DNA of 7,668 nucleotides from an uncultured Porphyromonas sp. (GTDB lineage Bacteria; Bacteroidota; Bacteroidia; Bacteroidales; Porphyromonadaceae): positions 1 through 7,668 of the forward strand of contig CAMBHQ010000038.1 in assembly GCA_945867245.1 (NCBI GenBank), in the 5' to 3' direction. A program made the translations under genes and the position numbers. The stretch's first letter is position 1; each line of letters starts with the position of its first letter. Below the pieces are notes generated by a model that had not been told where the DNA came from, did not search any database, and saw only the letters and a program-made list of their open reading frames with translations. Positions 1 through 6,056 of the stretch are shown one piece after another.

Positions 1-803
1 AGCGCCTCGACTGGCTACGCCTAGAGCAGGTGAATCGTGAGTTCCTGGCGCTTTTCCGCTCCGGCGCATTGGCACCACGCACAGAGGACGAGGAGAGCGA
101 GGCTGAGGAACTAGCACACATCACACTGCCCATCAGCGAGCTACGCCATATCTCTACACAGGCCTCGCTCGGCAATCGGCTAAGACGTAGCGAGACTGTC
201 CCTAGCTATATGATTCGCTTCCTCAACGAGCAGTACTATCAAGCCCCCGAGGGTAGCGAGGAGGAGACCTCAGTCCCCCACTCCCTCCTGAGCGACGAGG
301 ACCGCCTAGCCCAGCTATACTTCGCCTCGGCTAGTGGCTGCAAGAACGCCTTCCTCGAGGATTGGTTCCGCTTCAATCAGACGCTACGCAACGTGCTACT
401 CGTCTATACCTGCCGCCAGCTCGACTGGGACCCTAAGCGCTATATCGTCGGCGATAGTCCTATCGAGGAGGCCCTCCTAACGAGCAAGGCCAAGGACTTC
501 GGTCTCGGCGAGGAAATCCCCTATATGGCTCAGCTCATTCACATCGCCGAGGAGAAAGACATCGCCAAACGTGAGCGGCTCATCGACGTCCTACGCTGGC
601 AGTGGCTAGAGGAGCATACCGAGTGGACGGTCTTCGACATAGAGAACGTACTGTCCTACTATCTGCGCCTGGGCATCATCGAGCGTTGGCAACGCCTAGA
701 TGAGGAGAAGGGCAAGGCTATCTTCCGTGATATAGTCATGAACCTAAAGCAGGAGAGCAACAAGTCCCTCCAAGACTTTAGGGCCAAGACCAAAAAGCGC
801 TAG
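1..803 (+). CDS. DUF2764 family protein, V-type ATPase-associated, 5' partial
   Basis: The reading frame is open from base 3 to the TAG at 801-803, so the gene enters from the left edge and its N-terminus is missing. A GTG at base 30 is in frame, but coding sequence continues upstream of it (RLDWLRLEQ), so I treat it as an internal valine. The C-terminal half has the conserved blocks I associate with DUF2764: a Trp/Phe-rich block (EDWFRFNQTLRNVLLVYTCR), then IVGD, then AKDFGLGEE, then LIDVLRWQWLEE, then LGIIERWQRLDEEKG. The protein is soluble and highly charged, with no signal peptide in the visible part and an acidic stretch near the start (EDEESEAEE). In Bacteroidetes this family is normally encoded inside the V-type/archaeal-type ATPase operon, between the subunit E and A genes; its biochemical role is not known to me. 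Here no ATPase gene follows: a hairpin and dacB do. The family call is good; a functional link to the ATPase is inferred. Confidence 0.8.
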   Translation, partial: RLDWLRLEQVNREFLALFRSGALAPRTEDEESEAEELAHITLPISELRHISTQASLGNRLRRSETVPSYMIRFLNEQYYQAPEGSEEETSVPHSLLSDEDRLAQLYFASASGCKNAFLEDWFRFNQTLRNVLLVYTCRQLDWDPKRYIVGDSPIEEALLTSKAKDFGLGEEIPYMAQLIHIAEEKDIAKRERLIDVLRWQWLEEHTEWTVFDIENVLSYYLRLGIIERWQRLDEEKGKAIFRDIVMNLKQESNKSLQDFRAKTKKR

Positions 804-847
804 CTCAAGCACTCCGAGGATAATACCTCGAGTATATAACAGCTACA

Positions 848-903
848 GAGCAACAATAAGGGGCTATGATGGGTTATACTATCATAGCCCCTTATTGTTG
901 CTC
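848..903. terminator. Perfect 23-bp inverted repeat, probable terminator
   Basis: The left arm 848-870 and right arm 881-903 are exact reverse complements over 23 bp, separated by a 10-nt loop (871-880, gggttatact). The repeat starts 45 nt after the DUF2764 stop codon and ends 61 nt before the preferred dacB start, so its position fits a terminator for the upstream transcript. No run of T follows the right arm; the T-rich part (ttattgtt) lies inside the stem. It could therefore act as an RNA 3'-end stabiliser or be a dispersed palindromic repeat rather than a classical intrinsic terminator. The rest of the 804-964 interval shows nothing I recognise. Confidence 0.65.
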
Positions 904-964
904 GTCTATGAGTAGCGGGGTCAATGCTCTTGCTTAGATAAGACAATTGCCGAACCACTTTGTG

Positions 965-2185
965 ATGATGAATTTTCGTAATACGTTTTACGCCCTCCTG
1001 TGCCTAGCTTCGCTCAGCCTATCGGCACAGAACCCCTATACAGACAATATAACGAGTATCTTGGAGTCTAGCGAGCAGCAGCATAAGGCGCGCATCGCTT
1101 TCGGACTCGTACGCCTCTCGGATGGCAAAACGCTCTGCGAATACCGCAGTCGCGAGCGCTTCGTCCCCGCCTCTATCGTCAAAGTACTATCGACGGGTGC
1201 GCTCATGCTAGAGCGAGGACGCCACTACCGCTACCCTACCGAGATATACACAGTCGGGCAGATACAGAGCGGGCAGCTGCAGGGCGCACTCCTCATACGT
1301 GGCAGTGGCGACCCATCACTCGGCACCGAGCTCATCGAGGGTGAACGCTACCGCTTCACCAACGAGTTACTGCGGGCCCTACAGGAGCGAGGTATCAGAG
1401 AGATTACCGGTGGCATATACCTAGATGCCTCTCTGGCCACGGGTGTCGGCCCCGTAGACAGCTGGGCCAAAGAAGACCTCGACAAAGCATACGGCACTGG
1501 GCTCTATGGTCTGAACTATGCCGACAATCAAGTGGGAGGACGTGCCGAGCACAACCCTGCCCAGACACTAGCCGCTGCTATAGAGACGCGTCTGCGCTTC
1601 GCTGGCATTACGATTGGCAAGGCTCCGACCGTCAGTTACGAGGGATACGAACCCGAGGGCTCGCTGCTACATACCTACTACTCGCAGCCTCTAGAGGTCC
1701 TCGCTAAGGTTACCAACCACCGCAGCATGAATATGTATGCCGAGGCCATCGCTCAGCGCCTAAACCCCAATCTAGACCGAGGTATCGCTCTGAGCAACTA
1801 CTGGCGTAAGCAACTCGGCCTAAGCGCCCAAGATATCAGCCTAGCGGACGGCTCGGGATTGAGCCGAGACAATCAGGTCAATGCCTATGCGCTCTCTAAG
1901 GCACTCGTCAAGCTCTTCGGAGGTCAGCTAACCGAGGATGGCACACTCGTAGCGACGCTACCCCGCCTAGGTGCCGAGGGTACCATTCGCAACCTAATGC
2001 CAGAGACACGAGTCCAGGGCTACCTCAAGAGCGGCTCGATGCGTGGCGTAGCGACCTATATAGGCTACGTGCACTACGGCGACGACTGGTACGCCATCGT
2101 CTACCTAACGAACGGCATGCCCTCTGCACGCCAGGCACGTGGCGTTTTCGCTGCTATCATCGACGACCTCTTCCCCCAGGCCTAG
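965..2185 (+). CDS. dacB: D-alanyl-D-alanine carboxypeptidase/endopeptidase, PBP4 type (peptidase S13)
   Basis: A periplasmic penicillin-binding protein that trims D-Ala from peptidoglycan stem peptides and/or cuts D-Ala-meso-DAP cross-links. All three serine-acyltransferase motifs are present. Numbered from the TTG at 947 (subtract 6 for the ATG at 965), they are SIVK at 76-79 (nucleophile S76, base K79, in a PAS context), SMN at 260-262, and KSG at 361-363. The S13-typical DGSGLSRDN is at 301-309. The N-terminus is a signal peptide: MNFRN, then a hydrophobic stretch, then LSLSAQ, with cleavage likely around Ala27/Gln28. I prefer the ATG at 965 (or the adjacent one at 968) because the extra TTG-initiated residues add only a non-hydrophobic prefix; no clear Shine-Dalgarno separates the options. 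The spacing between the first two motifs (about 184 residues) is shorter than I recall for E. coli PBP4, so the inserted accessory domains look reduced. The gene stands alone between two hairpins and is probably monocistronic. Family and activity are confident. Confidence 0.93.
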   Translation: MMNFRNTFYALLCLASLSLSAQNPYTDNITSILESSEQQHKARIAFGLVRLSDGKTLCEYRSRERFVPASIVKVLSTGALMLERGRHYRYPTEIYTVGQIQSGQLQGALLIRGSGDPSLGTELIEGERYRFTNELLRALQERGIREITGGIYLDASLATGVGPVDSWAKEDLDKAYGTGLYGLNYADNQVGGRAEHNPAQTLAAAIETRLRFAGITIGKAPTVSYEGYEPEGSLLHTYYSQPLEVLAKVTNHRSMNMYAEAIAQRLNPNLDRGIALSNYWRKQLGLSAQDISLADGSGLSRDNQVNAYALSKALVKLFGGQLTEDGTLVATLPRLGAEGTIRNLMPETRVQGYLKSGSMRGVATYIGYVHYGDDWYAIVYLTNGMPSARQARGVFAAIIDDLFPQA

Positions 2186-2230
2186 AGAAAGCACATCACG
2201 AGAGCGCTCCTATCAGGGGCGACTACACAC

Positions 2231-2270
2231 AGCGAGGGCTGTATCGGCAAATGCCGATACAGCCCTCGCT
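2231..2270. terminator. Bidirectional hairpin terminator between convergent genes
   Basis: Arms 2231-2249 and 2252-2270 are exact reverse complements over 19 bp, with an AA centre; in RNA the closing pair would open to give an AAAT tetraloop. The stem is G+C-rich (gcgagggct). It lies 45 nt after the dacB stop on the plus strand and 21 nt after the nuclease stop on the minus strand, so one symmetrical structure can serve both convergent transcripts. In the plus direction a weakly T-rich tail (atttgtt) follows; in the minus direction there is none. The remaining bases of 2186-2291 show no other signal. Confidence 0.8.
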
Positions 2271-2291
2271 ATTTGTTCTGCCGAGACTAGG

Positions 2292-3515
2292 TTAGATACC
2301 AGGCCATCTGAAGGCCGTGTGCGTATCAGCCTCTACCTTGGCCTCTATCTCCTTACCAAGGTTGGGATATAGGTCGATACCCGTGCGCTTCTCCAGCTCG
2401 TCTATAGTGATCGCGAGGGAGCTTACACTGCTCACCCTTTTGGGCTTATTATGCTCGGTCCAGAAAGCGATACCATGATACTCGGTACCTTGCTTGAGGA
2501 CGACGGCCATCCAGTAGTACTTAGGGACAACGATGAGGTTACGCACCTTAGTTGCCTCTATCTGCGCATCGTCAATCGTCCCCCCCTTAGTAACATAGAG
2601 GGCATCATAGCTTAGGCTATTACGCGCCCAGCCCTGTAGCAGAGTCTCCAGCTGTAGCCAAACACCTTCGTTATGAGGCTGACGCTGAGGGCTCATATTA
2701 GCATAGTAGAAGGTCTGCATATTGGCTTCCTTGCTATGCTGTCTATCGTTACTGGCTACGAGGTGCCCGCGAGAGAAGCCCGAGCCGCTAAACCAGTTGT
2801 CAGTGCTATACTGATCAGGTATAATATCATCCCAGCGGAAGGAGTCGTTACGCCCTGTTACGTCCTTGGAGCTTTCCTTATCCCAAGAGAAAGCTACCCA
2901 GCGGGCGTGGCGTCTATTAACGTCGTACTCTAGGGAGAAGTTGGGCTTGCCGTCGGAGGTCTTGTAGGTAACGAAGTACATATTGTTGCCTCCCATTAGG
3001 CGAGGCACTTCGGGCAGAAAGGCATCTCCGTGGATATGCTCACCAGTAGGTAAGACAACGCTAGAGCCCTCTGGCGGAGTGGGCGTGGGGGTAGTCGTCG
3101 TGGCTACGCCCTGCTGTACGATGAGTAGCTCACTCGTCGTGTTGTCGGCAGAGGTTAGGATAATCTTGGCTTCGCGCTGCTCACCTGTATTCTGCGTCAG
3201 GCTTACGCTGATGCCTTCGTCTAGGGCTACAGAGCCCGAGCTTGCCCCTAGCTTGAGCCACTCGCTGGCGCTACTAGGCTGTAGGCTGAGCGTCCAGCTC
3301 TGGGCGCTGTTTACCTTAACAAAGAAGCTCTCAGCCGCTGTACCTGTCGTGCGTATCTTGCCATCGGCTACGCCACTGATGCGAATATCTGTCGAGGTAC
3401 TGAGGACTTCGCTAGAGTCCACTAGCCCCTGGCTATCGCCACAGCTAGGGAGCCCCAGCAGTAGGAGGCTCGCCCCTACTGCTAGAATGCTCTTTCGGAA
3501 TAATAGCTTAGTCAT
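2292..3515 (-). CDS. Lipoprotein with BACON domain and DNA/RNA non-specific endonuclease domain (NUC1 family)
   Basis: A predicted lipid-anchored, sugar-non-specific nuclease of 407 residues. The N-terminus is a lipoprotein signal with lipobox LPSC (Cys25). Residues about 45-136 form a BACON domain, a beta-sandwich with the usual Trp at 74 and 86 and a closing LLIVQQG. A Thr/Pro linker (138-148) follows, then the nuclease domain at about 165-385. Catalytic residues fit the Serratia-nuclease pattern: R249-G250-H251 (general-base His), N282 (metal ligand) and E290, with the family's 8-residue Asn-to-Glu spacing. The residue before RGH is Ser rather than the more usual Asp. The nearby blocks FYYANMSPQ and GVWLQLE are typical of the fold. 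The ATG overlaps the stop of the upstream gene as TAATG and no Shine-Dalgarno is visible, so translation is probably coupled. Last gene of the operon, ending at a hairpin. It likely works in the periplasm or, given its operon partners, on the cell surface; degradation of extracellular DNA or RNA is the inferred role. Confidence 0.9.
   Translation of the reverse strand: MTKLLFRKSILAVGASLLLLGLPSCGDSQGLVDSSEVLSTSTDIRISGVADGKIRTTGTAAESFFVKVNSAQSWTLSLQPSSASEWLKLGASSGSVALDEGISVSLTQNTGEQREAKIILTSADNTTSELLIVQQGVATTTTPTPTPPEGSSVVLPTGEHIHGDAFLPEVPRLMGGNNMYFVTYKTSDGKPNFSLEYDVNRRHARWVAFSWDKESSKDVTGRNDSFRWDDIIPDQYSTDNWFSGSGFSRGHLVASNDRQHSKEANMQTFYYANMSPQRQPHNEGVWLQLETLLQGWARNSLSYDALYVTKGGTIDDAQIEATKVRNLIVVPKYYWMAVVLKQGTEYHGIAFWTEHNKPKRVSSVSSLAITIDELEKRTGIDLYPNLGKEIEAKVEADTHTAFRWPGI
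3066..3107 (-). other. Thr/Pro-rich interdomain linker in the nuclease lipoprotein
   Basis: Codons for residues 137-150 encode a flexible linker of Thr-Pro repeats (TTTTPTPTPPEG) that separates the BACON domain from the endonuclease domain. This marks the domain boundary and suggests that BACON is a spacer or adhesion module and not part of the catalytic fold. Confidence 0.6.
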
Positions 3516-3517
3516 TA
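3513..3517 (-). promoter_or_regulatory. TAATG stop/start overlap (translational coupling site)
   Basis: Read on the minus strand, bases 3517-3513 are TAATG: the TAA stop of the BACON/DUF5689/LTD gene shares one A with the ATG of the nuclease gene. The 20 or so bases upstream of the ATG hold no AGGA-like sequence, unlike the two genes before it. Reinitiation by ribosomes finishing the upstream gene is the simplest explanation and would tie nuclease output to that lipoprotein. Confidence 0.75.
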
Positions 3518-5203
3518 CGGACGTGTGCTAAGGAAGTTATAGTCGGTGTAGTCCTTTATAGGCGTCCAGCTCCACTCACTGGCATCAAAGGTCGCCTTGG
3601 CTCCGGTAACAGAAGCGTTTCTCTTGTACACCTTATCCACAGCTACACCCTTGGTCAGCTCACTGGTAAACCATGCTGCCCCCCAGGTCCCGATAACGTC
3701 CACGATGGCATCTCCCTTGAAGATAGCAACGTTATCGTTACCATTGAAGTTACACACCTCCGAAGACACTGTGGCTACACCATCAAACTTAGAGGCATCT
3801 TTATGCTTAAAGACCATAACCGTCTTCGGCGCCAATGTGCCTGTAAGCGCTAGTGTTTGAATTTGGCTCTCAACATTCTTAGTGTTGTATGGCTGTAAGC
3901 GGAGGCTATAGCCTGTAAGATCTATAGCAGCATCCGTAGGATTATAGATCTGGATATATTTATCGAAGCCAGTACCCTCTACATATGCCGTGATAATGGG
4001 GTGTGCGCCTGCTGGAGCTGGCGTAGTACCAGGGGTATCACCGCCCGTATTACCCCCAGGGTTCTCGACTGGAGTGGCAGGATTCTCACCACCGCCCGTG
4101 CTTGGAGGCGTCGTCGTCTCGGTGCAACGCTCTTGGTCTAGCTGAATGTCGGCGAGGACGCGTGGCGACAGGTTGATAAATCTCTTATTGCTACCATAAG
4201 AAACGATACCTGTTATGCGTCCCTTCTTGTTGCTCCTATCAGCATCCTTAAACGTAGCATACTGAGAGATTGCAATAGAGAAGGACTCAAACGGAGCCTT
4301 AGCCTGTGTAGCACAGTCCGTAGCATTGATATAAGAGGTAGCAGTAGGTCTGGTAGCATCTGCGCTCGTATTGATATAGAGCTTGCCCGTAGTGGCATTG
4401 TCTACAAACTGGAGCCCCTCTACGGTTACGAGCATATTCTCGTACTTACCATCATACAGCTCTGCGAGCGTGATAACAGCAGGGGTTACCAGACGTGTCT
4501 CTCCTGTGGCTGCTGGCGTCTCACCTCCATTAGAGAAGTCTATCTGTAGACCGCCACCATTATAGCGCTGCACAGTAGCACCCTTGGCCTTGACGGTTAT
4601 TAGGGCACCAGGAGCAAAGGTATTGTCGGTACGGTTCTTCAGGCGTACGATGATACCAGCACCCTCTGCCTGTACCACCACGTTGCGGTCTGTAGTGTTG
4701 CCATTGGTCTTATCACTGATGACTACAGCCTGGAAGCTAACATCCTCCGTAATCGTAACGGTCTGTCCATTGTCGTAAGTCTTGATGAACTCGGCCAGAG
4801 GAGTACCGGCATAAGCGGTAGAGACTTCGCCACGGCCAGCCTGTAGCACCTCTATAGTCTGCGAGCCAGAGCCAAACTTGATAAGAATCTGCCCCTTACG
4901 CTCTAGGCCTGCATTATCTAGCGCCTTAACGCTAATCGTGTGCGTACCGGCTTCGCCTGACGAAGGCGTAACGTCTAGCCACGCGGGGCCAGAGGCTGTC
5001 CACTTGCGGTTAGCCGTGAAGGTCAGTTGCTGGCTAGCCCCATCAGCAGTAAGGCTAATGCCCTGCGTCTGTAGCTGCTCGCTGAGCTCTATAGAGGGAC
5101 GTGAGTAAGTGTCGTCGTTATCCTTACAGCCTACAAATGTTGTGGCTAGGAGGCTAAGCCCCACAAGGAGCGTTAGCGACTTGGTGTGCATCGTTGCAAA
5201 CAT
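3515..5203 (-). CDS. Multidomain lipoprotein: BACON, DUF5689-like and lamin-tail-like (LTD) domains
   Basis: A 562-residue predicted lipoprotein. A short hydrophobic signal ends in FVGC (lipid Cys26), followed by an acidic stretch KDNDD that resembles Bacteroidetes surface-export signals. Domains in order: BACON at about 38-123 (W68, W75, closing TIEVLQAG); a DUF5689-like region at about 130-355 that reads as two OB-like halves (first 150-225, second 257-353 ending RFINLSPRVLADI); a Gly/Pro/Thr/Glu-rich linker at 361-400; and a C-terminal lamin-tail-like domain at about 401-556. The last is recognised from YIQIYNPTDAAIDLTGYSL, then a turn region GNDNVAIFKGDAIVDVIGTWG. I see no catalytic motif, so a binding or scaffold role is likely. 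The start at 5203 is favoured over an in-frame ATG at 5191 because AAAGGA lies 8 nt upstream. It follows the DUF5689 lipoprotein gene by 30 nt and overlaps the nuclease gene by one base. The domain calls are made by eye; the LTD call is the firmest after BACON. The ligand is unknown. Confidence 0.85.
   Translation of the reverse strand: MFATMHTKSLTLLVGLSLLATTFVGCKDNDDTYSRPSIELSEQLQTQGISLTADGASQQLTFTANRKWTASGPAWLDVTPSSGEAGTHTISVKALDNAGLERKGQILIKFGSGSQTIEVLQAGRGEVSTAYAGTPLAEFIKTYDNGQTVTITEDVSFQAVVISDKTNGNTTDRNVVVQAEGAGIIVRLKNRTDNTFAPGALITVKAKGATVQRYNGGGLQIDFSNGGETPAATGETRLVTPAVITLAELYDGKYENMLVTVEGLQFVDNATTGKLYINTSADATRPTATSYINATDCATQAKAPFESFSIAISQYATFKDADRSNKKGRITGIVSYGSNKRFINLSPRVLADIQLDQERCTETTTPPSTGGGENPATPVENPGGNTGGDTPGTTPAPAGAHPIITAYVEGTGFDKYIQIYNPTDAAIDLTGYSLRLQPYNTKNVESQIQTLALTGTLAPKTVMVFKHKDASKFDGVATVSSEVCNFNGNDNVAIFKGDAIVDVIGTWGAAWFTSELTKGVAVDKVYKRNASVTGAKATFDASEWSWTPIKDYTDYNFLSTRP
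4004..4123 (-). repeat. Low-complexity Gly/Pro/Thr linker with short internal repeats
   Basis: Codons for residues 361-400 encode a disordered linker with repeated ENP and TGG units, separating the DUF5689-like region from the lamin-tail-like domain. At DNA level the 10-mer caccgcccgt occurs at 4039-4048 and again at 4090-4099, 51 bases apart. The linker could vary in length between strains by slippage or recombination; that is inference. Confidence 0.5.
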
Positions 5204-5211
5204 TATTGTAT

Positions 5212-5217
5212 TCCTTT
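5212..5217 (-). promoter_or_regulatory. Shine-Dalgarno AAAGGA of the BACON/DUF5689/LTD gene
   Basis: On the minus strand AAAGGA ends 8 nt before the ATG at 5203, within an A/T-rich 30-nt gap after the previous stop. It decides the start in favour of 5203 over the downstream ATG at 5191. Confidence 0.6.
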
Positions 5218-5233
5218 ATTAGGTCCTTATTCA

Positions 5234-6043
5234 TTAAAATCTAGGCTCCGTTAGCTGAGCATCACGCTCGCGCAGGAGGACTAGCTGAGGGGTGGTATTA
5301 TAGTAAGTTAGGATTGCCGTTACGCTACCCGAACCTGTGGGCAACTGACGGCCAGCGAACTTGGCGTAGCTACTCGTACGGACTATAATACTCTTACCCG
5401 TACGATCTACGAGCGAACGCTCTACGTAGCCCTGAGTATCTCGGTTGCCTGGAGCCGCGTAGGTTTGCCCTAGGTCGCTCTCACGAAACTGCACGCCCTC
5501 TAGACGTATCAACTGCCCCTGCATAGCTGTGCTGAGGTCGGCTATCGTCGTAGAGCGTGCCGTTACGGCGCCTATCGAACGGAAGCGTAGGACGTTACCC
5601 ACTAGCCTCTCGGGATAGAAGCTCGTCTCGTAGCGGTCGCTCGTAGAGGCATAGCCGAGGTTGATTTGCCCGCCATAGCGCCCGAGCGTCATCCCCCGAG
5701 CGAAGAGCAAAACCTTACTCCCCTGAGGATAGATGGTCGAGAGGTTACCCAGAGAGAGCTTTAGCTCCATACCGCCCGTAGCATCCTGTATATAAGCGGT
5801 ACGGTAGAGGTTTCCCTCGGTATCATCACTCGCCATAGTAGCCTCCACGACCACGTTATCAGAGATAGTGGTAGCACCACCAGCATAGAGCGCCTTGAGC
5901 TGCGCAATCGTATGCGTTGCCGTCGTAGACATATCCGTCTGCACACGTGCAGTAGGCTCGTCGGGACGGTTGTAGTCGGTACACGAGGTCAATGCTAGTA
6001 GACTAGCCAATGCCACTGCACCTAGATATGAGTTTTTCGTCAT
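5234..6043 (-). CDS. DUF5689 domain lipoprotein
   Basis: A 269-residue predicted lipoprotein. The signal ends in LTSC (lipid Cys21), followed by TDYNRPDEPT. The rest, about 44-265, is one DUF5689 region. Its N-terminal half has the family hallmarks: SDD at 72-74, GN at 77-78, YIQD at 84-87, GG at 90-91, then YPQGSKVLLFARG (105-117) and GRYGG (121-125). Its C-terminal half repeats a similar strand pattern (GQLIRLEGVQF, then a YAKF block, then a closing strand). The layout resembles OB-fold modules seen beside secreted nucleases, but this is by eye. No enzymatic motif is seen. The start at 6043 is chosen because AGGA lies 8 nt upstream and the lipoprotein signal begins there; the frame stays open up to 6172, but that extension would overlap the receptor gene and bury the signal. 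It sits 13 nt after the receptor stop, in the position where susD genes follow susC genes, so it may be the receptor's surface partner. Ligand unknown. Confidence 0.87.
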   Translation of the reverse strand: MTKNSYLGAVALASLLALTSCTDYNRPDEPTARVQTDMSTTATHTIAQLKALYAGGATTISDNVVVEATMASDDTEGNLYRTAYIQDATGGMELKLSLGNLSTIYPQGSKVLLFARGMTLGRYGGQINLGYASTSDRYETSFYPERLVGNVLRFRSIGAVTARSTTIADLSTAMQGQLIRLEGVQFRESDLGQTYAAPGNRDTQGYVERSLVDRTGKSIIVRTSSYAKFAGRQLPTGSGSVTAILTYYNTTPQLVLLRERDAQLTEPRF

Positions 6044-6051
6044 GGTCTTCG

Positions 6052-6055
6052 TCCT
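6052..6055 (-). promoter_or_regulatory. Shine-Dalgarno AGGA of the DUF5689 lipoprotein gene
   Basis: On the minus strand AGGA lies 8 nt before the ATG at 6043 and just after the receptor's TAA. The spacing is the same as at the next gene's site, supporting 6043 as the start and a tightly packed operon. Confidence 0.6.
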
Positions 6056-6056
6056 A

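Noticed and set aside
30..32. GTG as the true start of the DUF2764 gene
   Set aside because: The frame is open to the window edge with plausible coding sequence, and the visible part lacks the family's N-terminal region, so the real start is to the left.
893..900. TATTGTTG as a Bacteroidetes -7 box (TAnnTTTG) for dacB
   Set aside because: One mismatch, located inside the palindrome arm, and no matching upstream TTTG at the right distance. I do not call a promoter.
947..964. TTG start for dacB six codons upstream of the ATG
   Set aside because: It adds a short polar prefix to a signal peptide that is already complete from the ATG at 965 or 968, and no Shine-Dalgarno supports it. It cannot be fully excluded.
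2139..2372. Plus-strand open frame overlapping the dacB end and the hairpin
   Set aside because: It starts inside dacB in another frame, runs through the terminator and into the antisense of the nuclease gene, and its protein has no recognisable features.
2983..3531. Long plus-strand open frame antisense to the BACON part of the nuclease gene
   Set aside because: It is explained by codon bias on the opposite strand; the minus-strand product has a clear lipobox and conserved domains.
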